Shown: piece by piece, positions 1 to 9,524 of the stretch
How positions within the stretch are numbered: the stretch's first letter is position 1
How the letters are laid out: each line of letters begins with the position of its first letter
Assembly (NCBI GenBank): GCA_007280875.1
Contig: QYQJ01000006.1
Span: 1 to 35,284, forward strand
Reading direction: 5' to 3'
DNA from: Bacteroidota bacterium
Lineage (GTDB): Bacteria; Bacteroidota; Bacteroidia; Bacteroidales; FEN-979
DNA length: 35,284 bases
Translations under genes and position numbers: made by a program
Notes under the pieces: generated by a model
Told to the model about the DNA's origin: nothing
What the model saw: the letters and a program-made list of their open reading frames with translations, nothing else
The model's database searches: none

Positions 1-204
1 ATATATGAACGTTATCGCCAAGATATTTCTTGAACAATATAGCAAATATACGACGATTTTTCAAGATTTTTCTCTTTTCAAACGGGTGTTATCACTTTTT
101 TAGTAACTGTAGGCAAAATCCGGGTAAGTGTAACTTTTTGCCCTCCAGTAAAGTCTGCGTTTAATAAAATTGTGCTATTTTTACCCAAAAATTAGCGAAA
201 AGCG

Positions 205-230
205 TTGCTTCTCTACGCTCGCAATGACAT
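205..230 (-). repeat. Dispersed intergenic repeat, copy 1 (ATGTCATTGCGAGCGTAGAGAAGCAA on the minus strand)
   Basis: Reverse complement shares ATGTCATTGCGA...AGAAGCAA with the copy at 16221-16256; only the central part differs. Confidence 0.6.
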
Positions 231-266
231 CGGTAAAAACCGGTAAAATATGTATACCATCTTCCT

Positions 267-537
267 ATGAAAAAATTAAACAAGTACCAGAAACTGATCC
301 TGTTGATCGCCTTTATTATCTTCCTGCATCAATAGTTTCCCTCCCTGGCGGGCCGTGGCCAACCCGCCGGAGTATACCGTCACCCAATCCATCGGATATG
401 CACCCTTTTTCAATCCTCCCAACAGTCCGCTGGGCTTTGAATCCTACGTGATAATTAACTATGGCCGGCTCTTCCTGGAGTGGGCCGGACTGGTGGTCCT
501 GACAGGGGCTGCCATCTTGTTTACCGGAAAAAAATAG
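267..537 (+). pseudogene. Small two-TM membrane protein split by an apparent 1-nt frameshift
   Basis: ATG at 267 encodes MKKLNKYQKLILLIAFIIFLHQ* (TM-like). The adjacent frame continues without a gap as NSFPPWRAVANPPEYTVTQSIGYAPFFNPPNSPLGFESYVIINYGRLFLEWAGLVVLTGAAILFTGKK to 537. The frames differ by 1 nt around 328-336. Confidence 0.5.
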
Positions 538-540
538 GGT

Positions 541-595
541 GAAACCCGAAACACGAAACACGAAACCCGAAACCCGAAACACGAAACCCGAAACA
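541..595. repeat. Heptamer tandem repeat (GAAACCC/GAAACAC), about 8 units
   Basis: Direct reading: gaaaccc gaaacac gaaacac gaaaccc gaaaccc gaaacac gaaaccc gaaaca. Confidence 0.9.
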
Positions 596-600
596 AATAT

Positions 601-871
601 GGCAGAAAAATCATTGTACGACCAGGGTCTCCCGCACGAGGAGATCATGTACCGCGAGCATTACCAGCGAGGACAGGACTTTTGTAAAATCGAACTCTTC
701 CGCTCGGCCCGGGAAGAGTTCCGGGCTGCTTTGCACTACAAGCCAGGAGACGAAGCGGCGAAAAAACTATTTGAAGAGTGCAAGTTACAGGTCAAATCAG
801 ACGCGAAAAAGGTCTACCTACTCGTTCCGATCGTCCTGGCTATCATAGCCGCCATCATCATCTTTGCCTAG
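601..871 (+). CDS. Small TPR-like protein with C-terminal transmembrane anchor
   Basis: MAEKSLYDQGLPHEEIMYREHYQRGQDFCKIELFRSAREEFRAALHYKPGDEAAKKLFEECK... followed by VYLLVPIVLAIIAAIIIFA. Start set at 601 because upstream codons come from the tandem repeat. Confidence 0.65.
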
Positions 872-884
872 CCCCCCATCCCGC

Positions 885-2903
885 ATGCAGGAACGCAGGC
901 TTAAACTGGTGAAGGAGGATCCCTGGCTGGAGCCGGTCGAACGGGAGATCAACGACCGGTACCGTCGTTTCCGGGAGCGGCTTCACTCCCTGGAGACCGA
1001 TGCCGGGTCCCTCTCCCGTTTTGCCGACGGCTATCACTACTTCGGGATCACCTACGACCGGAAACAACAAGGATGGTTTTACCGGGAATGGGCTCCCCAC
1101 GCCGAGGACCTGTACCTCTTCGGGGACTTCAACGACTGGCAACGATACGCCAACCGGCTGACCCGGCTGGAAGGCGGCATCTGGGAACTCTTTCTGCCTG
1201 AGGACAAATACCGGGACCGATTCACCCATCAGAGTAAGATCAAGGTACTGGTTCACTCCGACATGGGATGGGAAGAACGGATCCCTGCCTGGATCAGGCG
1301 TGTTGTTCAGGATCCGGGCACCCTCGATTATGCCGGGCAGGTATGGATGCCTCCCCATCCGTTCAACTGGGAAGGGGACCACTTCTCCATCGGAACCCTG
1401 AAGGAACTGATCATTTATGAAACCCATGTGGGGATGGCCCAGGAGCGGGCGGGGGTGGGCACCTTCGTGGAGTTTGCCGATTATCTCATCCACTACATCA
1501 AAAACGCCGGGTACAACACCATCCAGCTGATGGCCATTGCCGAACATCCCTACTACGGCTCGTTCGGGTATCACGTCACCAACTTCTTTGCTGTTTCCAG
1601 CCGTTTCGGAACCCCGGAAGAGCTGAAATACCTCATCAAGAAAGCCCACGAGCAGGATATTGCGGTCATCATGGACCTGGTCCACTCCCATGCCGCTAAA
1701 AACACTCTGGAAGGGATCAATAATTTCGACGGATCGGGCCACCAGTATTTCCATTCGGGAGAACGGGGAAATCACCCGCACTGGGATTCCAAAATTTTTG
1801 ATTACGGAAAATGGGAAGTCCTCCGATTCCTCCTGTCGAACGTGAAATTCTGGCTGAAAGAGTTCCATTTTGACGGGTTCCGGTTCGACGGGATCACCAG
1901 CATGATTTACTTCGATCACGGATTCCGGGAGGTGTGGGACCTGGATGGCTACTTCCGGTCCACCGTCGAATGGGATGCCATCACCTACCTGCAGCTGGCC
2001 AATACCCTGGTGCACCGGATCAACCCGGAAGCGGTTACCATCTCCGAGGATGTCAGCGGCATGCCGGGGATGTGCCGTCAGGTGCGGGAAGGGGGAATCG
2101 GGTTTGATTACCGGCTGGGGATGGCGATCCCCGACTACTGGATCCGCATCCTTAAAGAGAAGCGGGACGAAGAATGGAACATCCACGAGCTATGGAGTGT
2201 TTTAAACGAACGCCTCTCCTCAGTCAAAACGATAGCCTATTGCGAATCCCACGACCAGGCGCTGGTCGGCGACCAGACGATCGCCTTCCGGCTGATGCAG
2301 GCTGAGATCTATTTCAAGATGTCGAAACGGGACCAGAGCGTGATCATCGACCGGGGGCTGGCTCTCCATAAAATGATCCGGCTCATCACCATCACCCTGG
2401 GCGGACAGGCTTACCTGAACTTCATGGGAAATGAGTTCGGCCACCCCGACTGGATCGATTTCCCCCGGGAGGGGAATAACTGGAGTTACCAGTATGCCCG
2501 CCGGCAGTGGTCGCTCAGGGAAAACCCTGATCTGAAATACCACTACCTGAGCGAATTTGACCGGCAGATGATCCGCCTGGTGAAATCGTTTGACATCCTA
2601 TGTCAGTGTTACGGAAAGCAGCTCAACATGGATGAAGCGAACAAAACCATTGTGTTTGAAAAGCAGGGACTTATTTTCGTCTTCAACTTCCATCCTGACC
2701 GTTCCATACCGGGATACTCCTTTCAGGTACCCGAACCCGGGGATTACCTTTCCGTACTGAATACCGACGATCTTCGTTTTGGCGGTCTGGGCCGGATCGA
2801 TCAGAACCAGAAGCACATCACCACCTACGATCCCAAAGCAAAAGCCCACTGGCTTTCCATTTACAATACCAACCGGACGGCACAGGTCTTCCGGAAGATT
2901 TAG
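885..2903 (+). CDS. glgB: 1,4-alpha-glucan branching enzyme, eukaryotic-type (GH13_8-like)
   Basis: CBM48-like YLFGDFNDW; GH13 motifs DLVHSHAAKN, GFRFDGITSM, TISEDVSGMPG, ESHDQALVGDQT; NFMGNEFGHPDWIDFPREGNNWSYQYARRQW. ATG 885 preferred over TTG 864. Confidence 0.93.
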   Translation: MQERRLKLVKEDPWLEPVEREINDRYRRFRERLHSLETDAGSLSRFADGYHYFGITYDRKQQGWFYREWAPHAEDLYLFGDFNDWQRYANRLTRLEGGIWELFLPEDKYRDRFTHQSKIKVLVHSDMGWEERIPAWIRRVVQDPGTLDYAGQVWMPPHPFNWEGDHFSIGTLKELIIYETHVGMAQERAGVGTFVEFADYLIHYIKNAGYNTIQLMAIAEHPYYGSFGYHVTNFFAVSSRFGTPEELKYLIKKAHEQDIAVIMDLVHSHAAKNTLEGINNFDGSGHQYFHSGERGNHPHWDSKIFDYGKWEVLRFLLSNVKFWLKEFHFDGFRFDGITSMIYFDHGFREVWDLDGYFRSTVEWDAITYLQLANTLVHRINPEAVTISEDVSGMPGMCRQVREGGIGFDYRLGMAIPDYWIRILKEKRDEEWNIHELWSVLNERLSSVKTIAYCESHDQALVGDQTIAFRLMQAEIYFKMSKRDQSVIIDRGLALHKMIRLITITLGGQAYLNFMGNEFGHPDWIDFPREGNNWSYQYARRQWSLRENPDLKYHYLSEFDRQMIRLVKSFDILCQCYGKQLNMDEANKTIVFEKQGLIFVFNFHPDRSIPGYSFQVPEPGDYLSVLNTDDLRFGGLGRIDQNQKHITTYDPKAKAHWLSIYNTNRTAQVFRKI

Positions 2904-2909
2904 TTTTCG

Positions 2910-2917
2910 TACATTTG
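2910..2917 (+). promoter_or_regulatory. Candidate Bacteroidota -7 box TACATTTG
   Basis: Matches TAnnTTTG, 22 nt before ATG 2940; the -33 element is weak. Confidence 0.35.
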
Positions 2918-2939
2918 CAGGAACCTAAATCCCGGAATC

Positions 2940-4541
2940 ATGAACCAATCTGCCAGTAAACTAACCCTGCTCCTGCTCCTGTTTCTGCTGAGCCCGTTGT
3001 TGAAGCTCCATGCAGCGGACGGACCCAACGATACCACCTATCAGCTTCTCTTTGAACTCAATATGACCAAAGCCATCCAGGAGGGGATCTTTGATCCCGA
3101 CTCCGGCCAGGTGTATGTCGATTTCGCGGAACCCATTCCGGACCTTCTCCTGATGAAGGGGGCCAACCGGGTTTTTAACGGCGTGATCCAGCAGGGGCTC
3201 GATTCAGGGGCCACCTATCACTTCCGGTTCCGGATCAACGACACGATCTATGATTCCATAGACCGGGAAGCAACAGCATTACCCGGGATCACAACGATCA
3301 GTACCTGGTGGAACGATGACTTCCTGAACACCACCACCTTCCGGATCGATCTCACCCACACCCCTTCGTATGTGTTCACGATTGGCCTGGATACACTGGA
3401 GATCCTGGGAGATATGACCGATTGGGAGCCGGTGCGGATTGAGCGGAATGGCTCCACCCTCTTTTACGACATAACCTATCACCTGGATCCCTCGCTCCTC
3501 TATGAATACATCTACCGCATCAGGCGGGACACCCTCATCTGGTACGAGAATTTCGGCGGACTGAACCGGATGTTTTTGCCTCCGGATACAACCATCATGG
3601 TGGTTCAGTACTTCAACAACCAGGACACCAGTAAGATCCTGTTGACGCTCCGTTGTCATATGACCATCCAGGAGGAGTTGGGGAACTTCGATCCGGAGAC
3701 CGACTTTCTGGATGTGGCAGCCAGTTTCAACGACTGGGGGGCCTGGGATCTGCTATACGATCCGTATCATTCCGGGACCTACCAGGTATCCAAAATGCTG
3801 GACAAATCACTGATCGGCGGGCCACCTGTGGAATTCAGGTTCCGGATCAACGGGTCGTGGGCCACCGCGGAACTGGACAGCCTGGATCCCCGGTCCTATG
3901 TGCTGTTGCCGATCGATACCAACGGCAATCCCAATACCTATACCTGCTGGTATAATGATGTGGGACCGGTTCCCTCTTCGCCCTGGGTGACCGACCTCTT
4001 TATCCAGGGAGTGCTGGAGGTGAAGCAGATCCTCACCGGCTCTTACCTCTATCATAACCTGAGCGGCATCCCCGAAGGGAACTCCCTGTATAAATGGTAC
4101 CGGGCCGACTCGGTCGGAGCCACCCTGGAGCCGATCGACAGCGCCTGGACCATCAATTATACCCTTGACAGTATTGCCGACCTCGGGAAATACATCGTGT
4201 TTGAGGTCACTCCGGTGGCAGCACACGGTCCCGACAGCATAGGTCTGCCGGCACAGGTTTATACTACGGGCCGGATCGGAGCCGTCGGCATTCCGGAGTA
4301 TGCTCAAAACCAGCTGCACCTCTACCCGAATCCAGCCGGAAACTATATTATCTGTGAAGGAAAATACATAATCAACCGGTTCGAAATTTTCAACCTCAGC
4401 GGGATGCTGGTTTACAGTTCCGGAATCATGGAGGAGGAAAAGATCCGGACCGACGTTTCACAACTCTCTCCGGGTCTCTATTTCTTCAGAGCCTACACCG
4501 ATGGTTTGATCCCGGTACATATGAGGTTTATAAAAAAGTAA
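2940..4541 (+). CDS. Secreted non-catalytic multimodular protein with starch-binding-like modules and T9SS C-terminal domain
   Basis: Signal peptide; two repeats of MTxAIQEGxFDP...FRFRIN...WYND type plus a middle module LDTLEILGDMTDWEPV; C-terminus LHLYPNPAGNYIICEG...LSPGLYFFRAYTDGLIPVHMRFIKK is a typical type A T9SS sorting domain. No GH catalytic motifs seen. Confidence 0.75.
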   Translation: MNQSASKLTLLLLLFLLSPLLKLHAADGPNDTTYQLLFELNMTKAIQEGIFDPDSGQVYVDFAEPIPDLLLMKGANRVFNGVIQQGLDSGATYHFRFRINDTIYDSIDREATALPGITTISTWWNDDFLNTTTFRIDLTHTPSYVFTIGLDTLEILGDMTDWEPVRIERNGSTLFYDITYHLDPSLLYEYIYRIRRDTLIWYENFGGLNRMFLPPDTTIMVVQYFNNQDTSKILLTLRCHMTIQEELGNFDPETDFLDVAASFNDWGAWDLLYDPYHSGTYQVSKMLDKSLIGGPPVEFRFRINGSWATAELDSLDPRSYVLLPIDTNGNPNTYTCWYNDVGPVPSSPWVTDLFIQGVLEVKQILTGSYLYHNLSGIPEGNSLYKWYRADSVGATLEPIDSAWTINYTLDSIADLGKYIVFEVTPVAAHGPDSIGLPAQVYTTGRIGAVGIPEYAQNQLHLYPNPAGNYIICEGKYIINRFEIFNLSGMLVYSSGIMEEEKIRTDVSQLSPGLYFFRAYTDGLIPVHMRFIKK

Positions 4542-4570
4542 GAAATACGAAATTAGGAAAGTAGGAAATA

Positions 4571-4628
4571 AATCGAAAATCGAAAATCGAATTATTCGGA
4601 GATCACTTCGACCCTCGACCCTCGACCC
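4571..4628. repeat. Two adjacent heptamer tandem repeats: (TCGAAAA)n and (TCGACCC)n
   Basis: aatcgaaaatcgaaaatcga (4571-4590) and tcgaccctcgaccctcgaccc (4608-4628). Confidence 0.85.
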
Positions 4629-4641
4629 TGAACCTTCGCCC

Positions 4642-5976
4642 ATGACCCACAAACCTCCCCTCTCCTTCTGGCAGATCTGGAACATGAGTTTTGGCTTCCT
4701 CGGCATTCAGTTTGGCTGGGGGCTCCAGATGGCCAATATGAGCGCCATTTACGAGTACCTCGGCGCGCAACCCAACGAGATCCCGTTACTCTGGCTTGCT
4801 GCGCCGCTTACCGGACTGATCGTGCAACCTGTCATCGGGAACCTGAGTGATCATACCTGGAACCGTCTGGGCCGCAGGCGCCCCTATTTTCTGGTCGGAG
4901 CGATCCTTTCTTCGCTGGCCCTGATCTTCATGCCCAATTCTTCCGCACTCTGGATGGCGGCCGGGCTCCTCTGGATCCTGGATGCTTCGATCAACATTTC
5001 CATGGAACCTTTCCGGGCTTTCGTGGCCGACAAACTTCCCGAAAACCAGCGTGCCCGCGGATTTGCCATGCAGAGTATCTTTATCGGCCTGGGGGCGATC
5101 ATAGCCAGCGCCCTGCCCTGGCTTCTGACCAACCTCTTCGAAGTACAGGCCGGTTCAACCGGCGACAGCGCCATTCCCCTGACGGTAAAACTCTCCTTCT
5201 ATATCGGAGCAGCCGCCTTCGTCGGCGCGGTGCTCTGGACCATCGTCCGAACCAAGGAGTATCCCCCGGCAGATCTGGCTGCGTTTCAAGCACAAAAAGC
5301 GGCTAAAAAGAGTCTGACCCGGTTCTTTGCTGAGATTTTCCGGGATATTATTCATATGCCGGCTGTAATGCGGAAGCTGGCCTGGGTTCAGATCTTCACC
5401 TGGCTGGGACTTTTTTGCATGTGGCTCTACTTCCCGGTTGCAGTGGCCCGGAATGTCTTTGGAGCACCCGATGAAACCTCCCCGGTTTACCAGGAAGGGG
5501 TCGAATGGGCCGGTATCTGTTTTGCCATGTACTCGCTGGTGTGTTTTGCCTACGCCTTTCTCATCCCGGTCATTGCCCGGACGATCGGGATGCGGTGGAC
5601 GCACATCGTGAGCCTCGCCTGCGGAGCGGCCGGACTTATCTCGGTCATCCTGATCCATGAACCGTGGGTCCTGCTGCTTTCGATGACTGGTGTGGGTATT
5701 GCCTGGGCCAGTATTCTCTCGATGCCATATGCCATTCTCTCGGGGCACCTGCCTCCCGAGAAGACAGGAGTATACATGGGGATCTTCAACTTTTTCATCG
5801 TACTGCCGGAGATCGTTGCTTCGCTGGTCTTCGGATGGGTGATGCTGAACCTGCTGGATAACAACCGGCTGGCCGCGGTGGTGGCGGGGGGAGCCTGTTT
5901 GCTGATTGCGGCGGCGCTGATGCTGAGGGTGAAAGACGAGGAACGAACGACGTTAGACGTGAGACGTGAGACGTAA
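4642..5976 (+). CDS. MFS sugar transporter, SLC45/GPH-like (candidate maltose/maltodextrin importer)
   Basis: About 12 hydrophobic segments; FLGIQFGWGLQMANMSAIYEYLG, PLTGLIVQPVIGNLSDHTWNRLGRRRPYFLVG, DASINISMEPFRAFVAD. Confidence 0.82.
   Translation: MTHKPPLSFWQIWNMSFGFLGIQFGWGLQMANMSAIYEYLGAQPNEIPLLWLAAPLTGLIVQPVIGNLSDHTWNRLGRRRPYFLVGAILSSLALIFMPNSSALWMAAGLLWILDASINISMEPFRAFVADKLPENQRARGFAMQSIFIGLGAIIASALPWLLTNLFEVQAGSTGDSAIPLTVKLSFYIGAAAFVGAVLWTIVRTKEYPPADLAAFQAQKAAKKSLTRFFAEIFRDIIHMPAVMRKLAWVQIFTWLGLFCMWLYFPVAVARNVFGAPDETSPVYQEGVEWAGICFAMYSLVCFAYAFLIPVIARTIGMRWTHIVSLACGAAGLISVILIHEPWVLLLSMTGVGIAWASILSMPYAILSGHLPPEKTGVYMGIFNFFIVLPEIVASLVFGWVMLNLLDNNRLAAVVAGGACLLIAAALMLRVKDEERTTLDVRRET
5951..5974. 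repeat. GAGACGT-type heptamer repeat overlapping the MFS 3' end
   Basis: ttagacgtgagacgtgagacgt; encodes the last residues LDVRRET. Confidence 0.75.
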
Positions 5977-5989
5977 AAATATTTGTAAT

Positions 5990-6034
5990 CAATTTCCTAA
6001 TTTCCTAATTTCCTAATTTCGTATTTCGTATTTC
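5990..6034. repeat. TTCCTAAT octamer repeat followed by TTTCGTA heptamer repeat
   Basis: aatttcctaatttcctaatttcctaatttcgtatttcgtatttc in the MFS-malQ spacer. Confidence 0.85.
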
Positions 6035-6050
6035 TATATAACTATCCCCT

Positions 6051-7553
6051 ATGATTAACGATCGCGCCTCCGGCATCTTACTTCACCCCACTTCGCTTCC
6101 CGGGAACTATGGGATCGGGACCCTGGGAAAAGCAGCCTTTGACTGCATCGATTTTCTGGCACTGAGCAAGCAGCGGTACTGGCAGATCCTGCCTCTCGGT
6201 CCTACCGGGTATGCCGATTCACCCTACCAGTGCTTTTCGGCTCATGCTGGAAATCCAAATCTTATTGACCTGGAACTGCTGGTGGATGAAGGGCTGCTGC
6301 AGGCAAAAGACCTGGCAACGTTCCCTTCCTTCGGCGAGGGGCCGGTTCAGTTCGACGAAGTCCAGAATGCCCGGAAGCCCCTGTTGCAAAAAGCGTATGA
6401 ACAATTCAGCCGGCAGGCCGGTGAGACGGAAAAGCTCAAATACCGGAATTTCCTGAAGGAGCACTACAAATGGTTAAATGATTTTGCCCTCTTCATGGCG
6501 ATCAAAAACAGCCTGAAACTGAAACCGTGGCTGCAATGGGACCGTGACATCCGGCACCGCGAACCGGATGCCCTGAAGAAATTCCAGGATGAGCTGAAGG
6601 AGGAGACAGCCTACTATAAGTTTCTTCAGTATCTGTTCTTCAGGCAATGGACCAGGGTCAAAGCCTATGCTCACCGGAAGAAGCTCCGGATCATCGGTGA
6701 TATTCCCCTCTACGTGGCGCTCGACAGCGCCGATGCCTGGGCTAATTCCGGGCTGTTTGAATTTGATAAAGAGCTGAAACCTGTCCGGGTAGGGGGTGTG
6801 CCTCCCGACTATTTCTCCGAAACCGGTCAGCTCTGGGGGAATCCCCTCTTCCGCTGGACCGATCAGAAAGTGAATGTCTGCGCCTGGTGGAGAGAACGGA
6901 TCGCGACTAACCTATTTTTATTCGACATAGTCCGCATCGACCACTTCCGTGGATTTGCCGCTTACTGGGTTGTTCCGTATGGCGAAAAAACTGCTGTGAA
7001 CGGAAAATGGATCGACGGGCCGGGAAAGGAGTTCTTTGATGACATGCTGAACCATTTCGGCCAGCTTCCGATCATTGCAGAAGACCTCGGGGTGATCACC
7101 CCCGATGTGGAGGAGTTACGCGACTCCTATGGGTTTCCGGGGATGAAGATCCTGGAATTCGCCTTCGACTCGGAAGAGGCCAATGATTACATCCCGTATA
7201 ACTTTTCAAAGAACTGTCTGGTCTACACAGGAACACATGATAATGATACGGTACGGGGATGGTTTGCGTCACTGAAACCGGCTGACAAGGAGTTTCTGCT
7301 GGAGTATCTGAATACACCGGGGACCGATATCAACTGGGATTTGATCCGGCTGGCCTGGAGTTCCGTCGCCAATACGGCCATTGTCCCGATGCAGGATCTC
7401 ATCGGGTTGGATTCTTCCGGCAGGATGAATGTTCCCGGAACCACAACCAGTAACTGGCGCTGGCGGGCAAAATCGTCATATTTTACCCCGGAACTGGCGG
7501 AACGACTGGCTAAACTGACGATCCTCTACGGGCGAGCCACCCGGAAAAAATAA
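6051..7553 (+). CDS. malQ: 4-alpha-glucanotransferase (GH77, amylomaltase)
   Basis: RASGILLHPTSLPGNYGIGTLG, QILPLGPTGYADSPYQCFSAHAGNPNLIDLE, RIIGDIPLYVALDSADAW, VRIDHFRGFAAYW, PIIAEDLGVITPDVEELRD, YTGTHDNDTVRGW. Confidence 0.96.
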   Translation: MINDRASGILLHPTSLPGNYGIGTLGKAAFDCIDFLALSKQRYWQILPLGPTGYADSPYQCFSAHAGNPNLIDLELLVDEGLLQAKDLATFPSFGEGPVQFDEVQNARKPLLQKAYEQFSRQAGETEKLKYRNFLKEHYKWLNDFALFMAIKNSLKLKPWLQWDRDIRHREPDALKKFQDELKEETAYYKFLQYLFFRQWTRVKAYAHRKKLRIIGDIPLYVALDSADAWANSGLFEFDKELKPVRVGGVPPDYFSETGQLWGNPLFRWTDQKVNVCAWWRERIATNLFLFDIVRIDHFRGFAAYWVVPYGEKTAVNGKWIDGPGKEFFDDMLNHFGQLPIIAEDLGVITPDVEELRDSYGFPGMKILEFAFDSEEANDYIPYNFSKNCLVYTGTHDNDTVRGWFASLKPADKEFLLEYLNTPGTDINWDLIRLAWSSVANTAIVPMQDLIGLDSSGRMNVPGTTTSNWRWRAKSSYFTPELAERLAKLTILYGRATRKK

Positions 7554-7631
7554 ATCTGTGATCATCCGCAAAAATCAGTGTGATCTGTGTTCCATATTTT
7601 CTTAAATTCACGGCTCTAACGATAGACGAAA

Positions 7632-9482
7632 ATGCGCCCTCTTGTTATTCTGCTCACGTTCCTGATCCTGAGCCTGAACCTGCCTGCCCAGGAGAACCAG
7701 GAGCTGCGAATAGAACCCCCGTTCTGGTGGACCGGCTTCAACCATACCGAACTTCAGTTACTGGTGCACGGGAAAGCCATTTCCGCCACCTCCGTGCACA
7801 TCCGGTATCCGGGAGTTGAACTGGTCTCGGTCGATACGGTCCCAAATCCGAACTACCTCTTCATCAACATGAAGATCTCTCCGGAAACCCAACCCGGATC
7901 GTTCCCTATCCGCTTCATGAAAGAGAAAGCCGTGGTGGCCGAGGTGCGTTATGAACTCCTCCGGCGGAAAGATCCTTCCAACCGTTTTCAGGGTTTTGAT
8001 GCGTCGGATGTGATCTACCTGCTGATGCCCGACCGCTTTGCCAATGGAGATACCCTCAATGATAACCTCCCCGGAATGAGGCAACTTGCCGACCGGTCCA
8101 ATCCCGATGGACGGCATGGCGGAGATATCCGTGGGATTACAGACCACCTGGATTACATCATGGACCTGGGGGTAACGGCTTTATGGATCAATCCTTTACT
8201 GGAGAACAACCAGGAGATCTACTCCTATCACGGCTATTCCGCCACCGATTACTACCTGATCGATCCGCGCTTTGGAACCAATGAGGATTACCTGGAGCTA
8301 TCCGATAACATCCATCAACGCGGGATGAAACTGATCATGGACATGGTATTCAACCATTGCGGAAGCTTCCACTGGTGGATGGAAGACCTCCCGTCCCCCG
8401 ACTGGATCAACCAATGGCCAGAGTTCACCCGTTCCTCTTACCGGGGAGGTACCGTCAGCGACCCCTATGCAACCCCTTCCGACAGCATAAAATTCGTCAA
8501 GGGGTGGTTCGATAAAACCATGCCCGACCTGAACCAGCACAACCCTTTCCTGAAAAACTACCTGATCCAGAACAGCCTCTGGTGGATCGAATACGCCAGC
8601 CTGGATGGAATCCGCCAGGATACCCATCCTTACCCGGTCAAGGATATGATGGCTGAATGGGGAAAACGTGTACTGGATGAATACCCCGACTTTAACATTG
8701 TCGGGGAGTGCTGGTTGGCCTATCCTCCGGCAGTGGCTTACTGGCAAAAAGATGCAGGTGACCGGGACGGGTACAATTCCAATATCCCCTCAGTGTTTGA
8801 TTTTCCACTTTATGACGCGCTGAAGGTGGCCTTCAACGAAGCAGAGGGATGGAGTTCTGGAATCGTGAGGCTGTACGATGTGCTTTCCCAGGATTTCGTC
8901 TACCCCGATCCTTCAAACCTGGTTATTTTTGCCGACAACCACGATATCAACCGTTACCTGGACACCCAGGAAGACGACATCAGAAAACTGAAGATGGCGA
9001 TGGCCTTTATCCTCACCACCCGGGGAATCCCGCAGCTTTATTACGGAACGGAACTGCTGATGACCACCGGCGAGGATAAAGGGCACGGATCGATCCGGAA
9101 GGATGTGATGGGCGGATGGCCATCAGATCCCCGGAATACTTTCAGTATAGAGGGACGAACGCCGGAAGAGCAGGACATGTACACCTATCTCCGGACGATC
9201 CTCCGGTGGCGGCAAAACACACCGGTCATCCACACGGGACGACTGAGGCACTTCATCCCGCAGGACGGAGTCTACGTCTATTTCCGGTTCAATGAAACAG
9301 ACACGGTGATGGTGGTGATGAATAATAACGAGGAGGAGACGGTACTTGAAACCGGGAGGTTTAGTGAGTTCCTGAATCCGGGAACCACCGGCACGGAGAT
9401 CATCAGCGGGGTAAGCATCTATCCTCTGCGCAACCTCGTTATTCCTGGGAAAACAGCCATGATCATAGAACTTTCCCAATAG
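7632..9482 (+). CDS. Secreted GH13, SusA/neopullulanase or cyclomaltodextrinase-like
   Basis: Signal peptide; N-terminal RIEPPFWWTGFNHTELQLLVHG (cyclomaltodextrinase N-domain type); GH13 motifs DMVFNH, LDGIRQDTHPYP, NIVGECWL, FADNHDINR. Confidence 0.9.
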   Translation: MRPLVILLTFLILSLNLPAQENQELRIEPPFWWTGFNHTELQLLVHGKAISATSVHIRYPGVELVSVDTVPNPNYLFINMKISPETQPGSFPIRFMKEKAVVAEVRYELLRRKDPSNRFQGFDASDVIYLLMPDRFANGDTLNDNLPGMRQLADRSNPDGRHGGDIRGITDHLDYIMDLGVTALWINPLLENNQEIYSYHGYSATDYYLIDPRFGTNEDYLELSDNIHQRGMKLIMDMVFNHCGSFHWWMEDLPSPDWINQWPEFTRSSYRGGTVSDPYATPSDSIKFVKGWFDKTMPDLNQHNPFLKNYLIQNSLWWIEYASLDGIRQDTHPYPVKDMMAEWGKRVLDEYPDFNIVGECWLAYPPAVAYWQKDAGDRDGYNSNIPSVFDFPLYDALKVAFNEAEGWSSGIVRLYDVLSQDFVYPDPSNLVIFADNHDINRYLDTQEDDIRKLKMAMAFILTTRGIPQLYYGTELLMTTGEDKGHGSIRKDVMGGWPSDPRNTFSIEGRTPEEQDMYTYLRTILRWRQNTPVIHTGRLRHFIPQDGVYVYFRFNETDTVMVVMNNNEEETVLETGRFSEFLNPGTTGTEIISGVSIYPLRNLVIPGKTAMIIELSQ

Positions 9483-9487
9483 GTCAT

Positions 9488-9520
9488 TTCACCACGAAGA
9501 CACAAAGACACAAAGGACAC
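9488..9520. repeat. Left inverted repeat, containing a GACACAAA octamer repeat
   Basis: ttcaccacgaagacacaaagacacaaaggacac. Confidence 0.8.
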
Positions 9521-9524
9521 CAAA

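Noticed and set aside
43-50. TATATTTG promoter-like box on the minus strand at the window edge
   Set aside because: Fits a -7 box for a leftward gene outside the window, but no well-spaced -33 element or visible gene supports it.
170-451. 93-aa ORF near the window start
   Set aside because: Runs through a dispersed intergenic repeat and a third frame of the small membrane protein; not protein-like.
539-600. N-terminal extension MKPETRNTKPETRNTKPETN of the TPR-like protein
   Set aside because: Encoded entirely by the heptamer repeat; ATG at 601 is a better start.
858-2186. 442-aa minus-strand ORF antisense to glgB
   Set aside because: Shadow ORF of a high-GC coding strand; no recognisable domain, and the plus frame is an unambiguous branching enzyme.
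9123-9479. Minus-strand ORF with a HHHHH run
   Set aside because: Antisense of a gatggtggtgatgaat codon stretch in the GH13 gene; not a metal-binding protein.
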